This document shows, piece by piece, positions 17,601-22,192 of a stretch of DNA of 40,615 nt. Each line of letters begins with the position of its first letter. Positions within the stretch are counted from its first letter, which is position 1. Made by a program: the position numbers and the translations under genes. The DNA is from Corallococcus interemptor (lineage in GTDB: Bacteria; Myxococcota; Myxococcia; Myxococcales; Myxococcaceae): contig NZ_RAWM01000078.1 in the NCBI RefSeq assembly GCF_003668875.1, positions 1-40,615 on the forward strand, read 5' to 3'. Below the pieces are notes generated by a model, which saw nothing but the letters and a program-made list of their open reading frames with translations, had not been told where the DNA came from and did not search any database.

Positions 17601-18005
17601 TGCGACACGGGCCGGGGAGACATCCAGCTGGGGCAGGGCGTGTACGGACTGCAACGGGCCTTCCTGGTGGCGGGCGCGGAGACCGTGGTGACGAGTCTCT
17701 GGAAGGTGGAGGACGAGACGACGAGCGCGCTGATGAAGCGCTACTACCACCACCTGCTGGCGGGACTGGGACGGGGCGAAGCGCTGAGGGAGGCCATGCG
17801 AGCACTCCGTCAGCACCGGCCCCATCCCTACTACTGGGCCCCCTTCATCGTCGTAGGCCGGGATGCGCCCCTCCACGGACTCACCGGTGCGCTTCCAGGC
17901 CCTCGCTCCGCGCCTGTCCCCGTGCAACCTCGCCTCAGGAACTGCGCTGAGGTGTCGCCGGCGGGAGGACCGAGGCCAGCCATTGCTTCCGCGTCTCCCT
18001 GCTGA
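14622..18005 (+). CDS. Exported TPR-CHAT domain protein (caspase-like cysteine protease)
   Basis: 1127 residues from the ATG at 14622, with GGGAG upstream and a signal peptide MRRGLVGMLVVLVCCAQGAA followed by AAD. Residues about 40-560 are tandem 42-residue TPR units of the form AEPLLLRALALREATLG-(about 25)-Y. The C-terminal third is a CHAT (clan CD, caspase-like) domain. The catalytic dyad is intact: His921 in LATHGFFLGD and Cys994 in LSACDTGRGDIQLGQGVYG, followed by the conserved AGAETVVTSLWKVEDETT. CHAT-TPR proteases are usually cytoplasmic; a clear signal peptide makes this one likely periplasmic or secreted. The TPRs probably bind a partner or substrate. The 3' end overlaps the convergent kinase-like gene by 71 bases. 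Regulation and substrate are unknown. Confidence 0.93.
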   Translation: MRRGLVGMLVVLVCCAQGAAAADTIPALTPREAAHDSPPPEAASDLDRLGLQLLLRGDLVQAEPLLLRALALREATQGRDHPDVSRTLLLLARLYAAQELFSRAEPLLLRALALRETARGRDAPDAAEPLHRLANLYLAQDRYSRAEPLYLRALTLQEADPGRSPLEVAETLVDLAGLYHQQMLYARAEPLYLRALALREATLGTEHPLLAEPLYWLAVLHRQQGRSARAAPLFARARALWETALGQDPADAADVLNRLAALHESQGLYAQAHSLLERALALREATLGERHPLVAESLNLLGRNLQLWGLLGQAEPLHQRALAIREATLGGTHDRVADSLAHLGALYMEQGSYARAQPLFERALAIWDTALGGEHAYVAHALIALANLHVAQGDYPGAEPLLRRGLAILERVCGAHHPLVAAALTNLAGLHAARGQYRRATRHLERALSIQEAALGREAAAVAFPLEELARVDAVQGRYARARTRYERALKLTEATFGKDSAHVVSILNGLAEVRQAQHRLDEALSLFTRAFALSEQRLRQESLGFSESHRLHFLQWLRTDEERLYALLRAHPGDARVRRLALGAALLRKGRSIEETASISRTVYQGLEAKDRDTFARLGALRAQLAHLSLQGPGTLSPQDYPRRLAALAEEGDVLEADLARRSAPLRALTALPSPDEVVDRVANALPRDGALVEFIAYDERHRIRVAGLVSPGVQRLRYLALVLHPDATTRAVDLGPAGPIDAAAARFRDALARRDAGIEAPAQALYQRVFQPLLPLLGEQHHLFLSPEGPLALVPFAALHDGQGFLVDAFDFTSLSSGKDLLPRPQERTAPASVVVLANPDFSPALAASQPDASAGSARSRFTDPARRAWASTPLPGTGLEAEAIRRLLPQAQLFLGPEATRERLLRLPTPGILHLATHGFFLGDVPGDAASRAVIHFGALADEPPLPPAMDPLLRSGLVFAGARSGGELVTALELAGLDLWGTQLVVLSACDTGRGDIQLGQGVYGLQRAFLVAGAETVVTSLWKVEDETTSALMKRYYHHLLAGLGRGEALREAMRALRQHRPHPYYWAPFIVVGRDAPLHGLTGALPGPRSAPVPVQPRLRNCAEVSPAGGPRPAIASASPC
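14803..16140 (+). repeat. Tandem 126-bp coding repeats (TPR units)
   Basis: The TPR region is visible at DNA level. A block like GCCGAACCGCTCCTGCTTCG recurs at about 14807 and 14933, then with more divergence at 126-base intervals (for example near 15185 and 15563). About ten units lie in tandem. The first units are the most alike, which suggests recent duplication or gene conversion and possible unit-number variation between strains. Confidence 0.7.
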
Positions 18006-18873
18006 ACGTGGGCGCATGGGCTTTCAGCCAGGCCGCCAGCGCCTGTCCCATTGCCTCGGCGGACGGGTAGCGGTCGTCCACGGACCTCGCCAGCGCGCGC
18101 TCGAGGATTCGCACGAGCTCCGCATCCAGGGAGGGGTTGCGCTGCCGGGCGGGAATCAGTCTGCCCTCCATGACATCCCTGACGGTGTTCCCGTCAAAGT
18201 CGCTCCTCACGTGAAGGTCTCCGCACAGCAGGGTGTAGAGCAGCACGCCCAGGACATACACGTCGGCACGGCCATCCACCGGCGCGTCCAGCAACTGCTC
18301 GGGAGCGAAGTACTTCAGCTTGATGCCCATCACGCCCACGCTCCACTTCGCCCACGCCTTCCGCAGCGTCCACCGATTGAAGCCGAACTCGAGGAGCTTC
18401 ACCTCCCCGCCGTTGCCCATCAGCACGTTCGAAGGGCTGAGCTCTCCATGGACCAGGCCCACGTGTGGGTGCGCGGGCTGCAATCCCTGGCAGATATCCA
18501 TGCCGATGCTCACAACGATGGGCTCGGGCAACGTCCACATGCCCCGCCGCCGGAGCATGACCTGCACCCAGCCCAGGTCCTGCCCCTCCGCCCACTCCCG
18601 GACCAGGAAGGGCTCGCCGTCGGCCATACCGAAGTCCAGGACGCGCACGACGTTTTCGTGCTGGAGGCGTGCCGAGAGGGAGGCGAGGTCGAGGAATTCC
18701 TCGACGACCGCGGGGTCCTCCGTCAACCCCGGTGACAACCGCGTGAGGACCACGGGCCTGCTGCCGGCGGGTGCCTCCGTGGCGAGCGCCTGGTGACGCA
18801 TGAACAGGCTGCCCATGCCCATCTGCTCCAGCAACTCGAACCTGCCAAACCGTTCCGTCCGGGGAGTGCCCAC
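17935..18873 (-). CDS. Protein kinase-fold protein with degraded catalytic motifs (likely pseudokinase)
   Basis: 312 residues, a single PknB-like kinase domain (about 9-285) with no membrane segment. Fold markers remain: RFELLEQMGMGS at the start, a helix C region (VVEEFLDLASLSARLQHENVV), YFAPEQ (Ala190-Pro-Glu) and DVYVLGVLLY (Asp204). The catalytic positions are changed. The VAIK lysine is Thr44 (VVLTRL), HRD is His142-Gly143-Glu144, the catalytic-loop lysine is Ser146 (HGELSPSN) and DFG is Glu162-Phe-Gly. ATP-dependent phosphotransfer is therefore unlikely, and a scaffold or allosteric role is expected. The start is a GTG at 18873 without a Shine-Dalgarno site; a TAGCGT hexamer lies eight bases upstream. 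The 3' end overlaps the CHAT gene. Confidence 0.88.
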   Translation of the reverse strand: MGTPRTERFGRFELLEQMGMGSLFMRHQALATEAPAGSRPVVLTRLSPGLTEDPAVVEEFLDLASLSARLQHENVVRVLDFGMADGEPFLVREWAEGQDLGWVQVMLRRRGMWTLPEPIVVSIGMDICQGLQPAHPHVGLVHGELSPSNVLMGNGGEVKLLEFGFNRWTLRKAWAKWSVGVMGIKLKYFAPEQLLDAPVDGRADVYVLGVLLYTLLCGDLHVRSDFDGNTVRDVMEGRLIPARQRNPSLDAELVRILERALARSVDDRYPSAEAMGQALAAWLKAHAPTFSRETRKQWLASVLPPATPQRSS

Positions 18874-18909
18874 GTCCAGGGACGCTAGCAGCCCGGGCCG
18901 GAGTTCGCG

Positions 18910-19551
18910 TCAGCTCCGGGCGGCCGGAGGCGGCATGGGGGGCGCGGTGCGCTGCCATGCCTCCAGCTCCTGCACGCGCCCCAGCCAGGCCCGGAGGTTC
19001 GCGTAGCCTTCAATGGGCAGGCGCGCCGGGCCCGCGAGGGCGAACGACGCGGCGAGCGAGAGGTCCGCGAGCGTCAGGCGCTCCTGCGCGACCCACGTCC
19101 TGCCCGCCAGGTGCGAGTCCAGCACGGGCGCGGCCTGCGCGACGAGGGCCTCGCCGCGCGCGACCTCGACGGGGTCCGGCGGCCCGCGGCCGGTGCGCTG
19201 CTTCACGAAGTTCTCCTGGACGAGCACGGTGTTCGCCGGGGCCATGTGGGCCGAGCACCAGAACAGCCAGCGGTTCACGTCCGCGCGGCCCTGCGCGTCC
19301 GCCGGGAGCAGGGTCTGCCCCGGGGTCTTCTCCGCGAGGTACACCATGATGGCGCGCGACTCCCAGAGCACGAAGCCGCCGTCGTCCAGGACGGGCACGC
19401 GCCCGTTGGGGTTGATGCCCAGGTACGACGCCTCGCGCTGCTTGCCCGTGGTGAGGTCCACCACGATGCGCTCCAGGGGGATGTCGAGGTGGGCGGCCAC
19501 GAGCAGCACGCGGCGCGAGTTTCCGGACAGGGGATGGAAGTAGAGCTTCAA
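18910..19551 (-). CDS. Glutathione S-transferase family protein
   Basis: 213 residues, normal GST length. The thioredoxin-like N-terminal domain reads MKLYFHPLSGNSRRVLLVAA, then GKQREASYLGINPNGRVPVL with the cis-Pro, and LWESRAIMVYLAEK with the Glu-Ser that contacts glutathione. The all-helical C-terminal domain contains LTLADLSLAASF with the usual capping Asp. The start is a TTG at 19551, chosen because CGGAGG lies seven bases upstream and the N-terminus then aligns with GSTs; a longer open frame to 19608 adds 19 low-complexity residues. Cytoplasmic detoxification is likely; the substrate is unknown. Confidence 0.92.
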   Translation of the reverse strand: MKLYFHPLSGNSRRVLLVAAHLDIPLERIVVDLTTGKQREASYLGINPNGRVPVLDDGGFVLWESRAIMVYLAEKTPGQTLLPADAQGRADVNRWLFWCSAHMAPANTVLVQENFVKQRTGRGPPDPVEVARGEALVAQAAPVLDSHLAGRTWVAQERLTLADLSLAASFALAGPARLPIEGYANLRAWLGRVQELEAWQRTAPPMPPPAARS

Positions 19552-19601
19552 GACGGACCTCCGGGACGGCAGGGATGAGGAAGAGGACCTATCCCCCCGG
19601 A

Positions 19602-19630
19602 GTGACAAGGGTCTGTCAGGTATTGTCAGG
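19602..19630. promoter_or_regulatory. Clustered TGTCA/TGACA repeats upstream of the GST gene
   Basis: TGTCAGG occurs at 19614-19620 and again at 19624-19630, a 10-base (one helical turn) direct repeat. An opposite-facing TGACA lies at 19603-19607. The block is 52-79 bases upstream of the GST start in a 125-base intergenic gap. It looks like a regulator-binding array; the regulator is unknown. Confidence 0.35.
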
Positions 19631-19676
19631 GGCGCGGCTTCCGCGCTCGAAGGCGCAGGCGTCCGGGGCCGGGGGG

Positions 19677-20015
19677 CTACGGCGCGCTCATGGGGGCCGA
19701 GTAGTGCACCGGCGGCGACTCACCTGGGAAGGTGGGAATGCGCTCGAGGAACTGCTCGTCCACGTAGCACCAGGCCCAGTCCTCCCCAGGCTCGAACGAT
19801 TTGATGACCGGGTGAGCGCTTTCGTGGAAGTGCTGGGTCGCGTGGCGTGACGGCGAGTCATCGCAGCAGCCCACGTGCCCGCAGGTCAGGCACATCCGGA
19901 GATGAACCCAGTCCCCTCCGTCCTTCAGACACTCCGCGCATCCATGGCCGCTGGGATGGACGGGAGCCGTCCGGTGCTGTTCGGTCGCTTCCAGGTGGGG
20001 ACATTCCTTCTTCAT
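19677..20015 (-). CDS. UBP-type zinc finger protein
   Basis: 112 residues from the ATG at 20015, with CGGAG nine bases upstream. The protein is essentially one ZnF-UBP domain. Metal-ligand candidates are Cys5, His7, Cys26, Cys29, Cys42, Cys45, Cys50 and several His in CGHVGCCDDSPSRHATQHFH followed by ESAHPVI (His58, 62, 64, 68). In eukaryotes this domain binds ubiquitin C-termini; free-standing bacterial copies are known and their ligand is unclear. The C-terminal tail (SPPVHYSAPMSAP) is low complexity. The 147 bases upstream hold no recognisable gene. Confidence 0.9.
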   Translation of the reverse strand: MKKECPHLEATEQHRTAPVHPSGHGCAECLKDGGDWVHLRMCLTCGHVGCCDDSPSRHATQHFHESAHPVIKSFEPGEDWAWCYVDEQFLERIPTFPGESPPVHYSAPMSAP

Positions 20016-20162
20016 GGCTCGCGCTCCGGGTTGGGGCCTCCGCCCAATGGCCTCATGGTGTCGAACATGGGGATGTGAGGGCCCCGGTCGCAACGCGTGG
20101 GGGTGGAGGCCCGCCAGGCGTGCAGCCGCATTCCCGGTTGGGCCCACGCATCCGGGAGGCGG

Positions 20163-20282
20163 TCACTCCTCCTGGAGGATGAGCAGGCCCCGGTTCGCGT
20201 CCACCACGTAGATGAACCCGTCCCCGGGCACGCGGATGCCAATGGCGCCCGAGAAGAACTCGGAGCCCGTCCGGAGCGGCAT
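20163..20282 (-). CDS. 39-codon ORF, possible small protein or gene remnant
   Basis: An ATG at 20282 has GGAGG seven bases upstream and opens 39 codons ending LLILQEE. The core IRVPGDGFIYVVDANRGL, followed by LIL, looks like the last blade of a beta-propeller (LVIVD-type repeat). It may therefore be the tail of a lost larger gene rather than an independent protein. It lies 22 bases after the stop of the flavoprotein gene on the same strand. Confidence 0.4.
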   Translation of the reverse strand: MPLRTGSEFFSGAIGIRVPGDGFIYVVDANRGLLILQEE

Positions 20283-20304
20283 GGGTTTATCCTCCACTCT
20301 TTGC

Positions 20305-21753
20305 TCAGAAGATGCCCTGTCCCGGCGTGAGGACGCGGTCCGGGTCGTAGCACTGCTTCGCGTGCTCGAACCGCGCCCAGGCGGGGTGGAAGTGGCGGCG
20401 CCAATCGGCGGGGCTCAATGGCACGGCGTCCACGGGATAGATCTTCCCGCCAATGGCCGTGAGGCGGTCGAAGATGGCGCGGTTCTTCTGCACGAGGGCT
20501 GCGACGTTCTCCGGAGTCGGTGGAATGGCGGTGCGCAGCAGCGAGAAGAGGAAGACGTGTCTGTCGTTGGGAGTGCGCAGGAAGGGGGCGGTCAGCTCCG
20601 AGGCGCGGAAGGGGTAGAGGAGGATGGGCCCCTGTCCCATGTCGGCCTCGGTGGTCTGCGAGAGGACCTCCTGGACGAAGGACTCGGCGGACCGGGCGGG
20701 GACGAACATGTCCAGCCACGGATGGGGGAAGCCCCAGACGCCGAGTTGCTTGAGCAGCTCGACCAGCGGCGCGAGCCGGTTGGCGAAGTCGAAGTAGCTG
20801 CCGTCGCTCACCTGGAGCGTTTCCGGCTGGAAGCCCAGGCCCGCGAGCAGTCTCCCGTCGTGCGGCTCCGAGCCCGGGGTGAAGTACTTCACCACCTCGA
20901 GCTGGTACGCCCGGCCTCCGTTGGAGGCGACGACGGAGCCCTCCACGTAGTCGAAGCGTCCGTCCTCGATGAGCCGCCGCTGGTCCTCCATGAAGCGGTG
21001 CAGGTCGTTGTACCGCGCGAGATACGTCCGGGCGCGGGGCTGCACTTCGACGAGCCGCACCCTGGCTTTCACGATGATGCCGAACTGGCCCAGGCCCGAG
21101 CGCACGGCGTCGAACAGGGGCCGCTCACGCCAGCGCGAGCACCGCACGAGCTCACCCCGGCCCGTGACGACGGCCATCTCCAGGACGTTGTCCACCTGGA
21201 GGCCCCAGCGAAACGCCTGTCCGCCGATGCCTCCCGCGGACAGCGTTCCGCCGATGCTCAGCTCGATGTAGTCGGTGAGCACCGGCGGGCTCTTGCCGTG
21301 GGGAAGCGAGGCCTGGAGCAGCTCGTGCCACCGGACGCCCGCATCCACCCAGGCGCTGTCCTCGCCGACCTCGTGGATGGCCGACAGCGCGGACATGTCG
21401 ATGACGATGCCCGCCGGCACCTGGGACTGGCCGAAGGTGCTGTGGCTCTCACCGAGGCCCCGAGCGGCGGCGATCTTCAGGCCCTGGCGCCGCGCGAAGC
21501 GGACCATGCCCACGATGTCCTTCACCGAGCCGGGAACGAGCACCGCCCACGGCGTACGGTGGAGGATGTGACCGAAGTCCTCCGAGGCCGCGGTCCGCGA
21601 CGCTGGGTCCATCAGCAACTCGCCATCGAGCCGCGGCAGGGGGACCGCGCCAGCCTCCTGCGTGGAGGCCCAGCTCCGGCTCATGGGGTTGAAGGCCACT
21701 GCCACCAACGCACCTTGGAGCAACGTCCTCCGGGAGACCGTTCGACTCGACAT
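20305..21753 (-). CDS. Tat-exported FAD-linked oxidase, cytokinin dehydrogenase-like
   Basis: 482 residues, starting at an ATG with AAGGAGG upstream. The N-terminal SRRTLLQGALVAVAF is a twin-arginine signal (Arg8-Arg9), so export is in folded form with cofactor. The FAD-binding PCMH domain spans about 65-245. ARGLGESHSTFGQSQ contains His104 at the position that covalently binds FAD in cytokinin oxidases, followed by IGGTLSAGGIGGQAFRWG, then QVDNVLEMAVVTGRGE. The C-terminus ends DRVLTPGQGIF, as in plant cytokinin dehydrogenases. The substrate may be a cytokinin, a sugar lactone or another alcohol or amine. A 39-codon ORF follows. Confidence 0.85.
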   Translation of the reverse strand: MSSRTVSRRTLLQGALVAVAFNPMSRSWASTQEAGAVPLPRLDGELLMDPASRTAASEDFGHILHRTPWAVLVPGSVKDIVGMVRFARRQGLKIAAARGLGESHSTFGQSQVPAGIVIDMSALSAIHEVGEDSAWVDAGVRWHELLQASLPHGKSPPVLTDYIELSIGGTLSAGGIGGQAFRWGLQVDNVLEMAVVTGRGELVRCSRWRERPLFDAVRSGLGQFGIIVKARVRLVEVQPRARTYLARYNDLHRFMEDQRRLIEDGRFDYVEGSVVASNGGRAYQLEVVKYFTPGSEPHDGRLLAGLGFQPETLQVSDGSYFDFANRLAPLVELLKQLGVWGFPHPWLDMFVPARSAESFVQEVLSQTTEADMGQGPILLYPFRASELTAPFLRTPNDRHVFLFSLLRTAIPPTPENVAALVQKNRAIFDRLTAIGGKIYPVDAVPLSPADWRRHFHPAWARFEHAKQCYDPDRVLTPGQGIF

Positions 21754-21790
21754 CCACTCCTCCTTCTACAGTCAGGGCACTCCAGGATAC

Positions 21791-22010
21791 TCACAGCGCG
21801 CCCATCCGCGCCGGTGGCCAGAAGCGCAGCCAGGCGCGGCCGGTGACGGAGTGCACGGGCAGGAAACCCCAGACATGTGAGTCGCTGCTGCCGTTGCGGT
21901 TGTCCCCGAGGACGAAGAGCCTGTCCTCGGGCACGCGCGCGGGCCCCCATTCGTAGGCGGGCGCCTGCGCGACGTAGGGCGCCGAGGAGACGGTCGCCGC
22001 TCCCTGCTGC
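21791..22010 (-). pseudogene. lepB: Remnant of signal peptidase I (C-terminal box E region only)
   Basis: The reading frame ends with VPEDRLFVLGDNRNGSSDSH, then VWGFLPVHSVTGRAWLRFWPP. This is the box E/C-terminal signature of type I signal peptidase (GDNR-x-x-SSDS-x-WG). The catalytic Ser and Lys regions are absent; upstream of about 22010 the frame becomes unrelated sequence antisense to the Cys-rich remnant. The fragment is about 70 codons against 200-300 for the intact enzyme. It is probably the scar of a deletion or recombination, abutting another truncated gene head-on. Confidence 0.65.
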
Positions 22011-22020
22011 ACGCTGTGTG

Positions 22021-22113
22021 ATGACTGGGCTGTTCTACAGCTGTAATGGCGACCCGGCGTGCGAGGCGAAGTGCCAGCAGGACGAGGTGCTCTGCTGGGA
22101 GCGGTGCAACTAA
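22021..22113 (+). pseudogene. Cys-rich C-terminal gene remnant
   Basis: Thirty codons from ATG 22021 encode five Cys in 30 residues (YSCNGDPACEAKC and CWERCN at the end), ending in TAA. There is no Shine-Dalgarno site at the ATG, and the sequence looks like the tail of a small disulfide-rich secreted protein. A strong terminator hairpin follows 42 bases later, as expected for a genuine 3' end. The 5' part seems to have been replaced by the signal peptidase fragment. It could instead be an independent tiny gene. Confidence 0.4.
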
Positions 22114-22155
22114 GGCTGCTGAGCCCCAGGGCATTGAGCAACGCCTGAGCTGACC

Positions 22156-22190
22156 ACGGGCTGGGGACCGCGAGGTCTCCAGCCCGTTTT
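22156..22190 (+). terminator. Rho-independent terminator
   Basis: A 14-bp stem (22156-22169 with 22174-22187, one G-T pair), a GCGA loop (22170-22173) and a T-run (22187-22190) beginning within the stem end. It is oriented to stop plus-strand transcription from the Cys-rich remnant, and lies just before the stop of the convergent large gene. It is the clearest terminator in the window. Confidence 0.8.
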
Positions 22191-22192
22191 CA

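Noticed and set aside
21877-22113. A 78-codon plus-strand reading of the whole Cys-rich ORF
   Set aside because: The first 48 codons are Arg/Pro/Ala-rich antisense to the signal peptidase remnant. Only the last 30 codons look like genuine protein.
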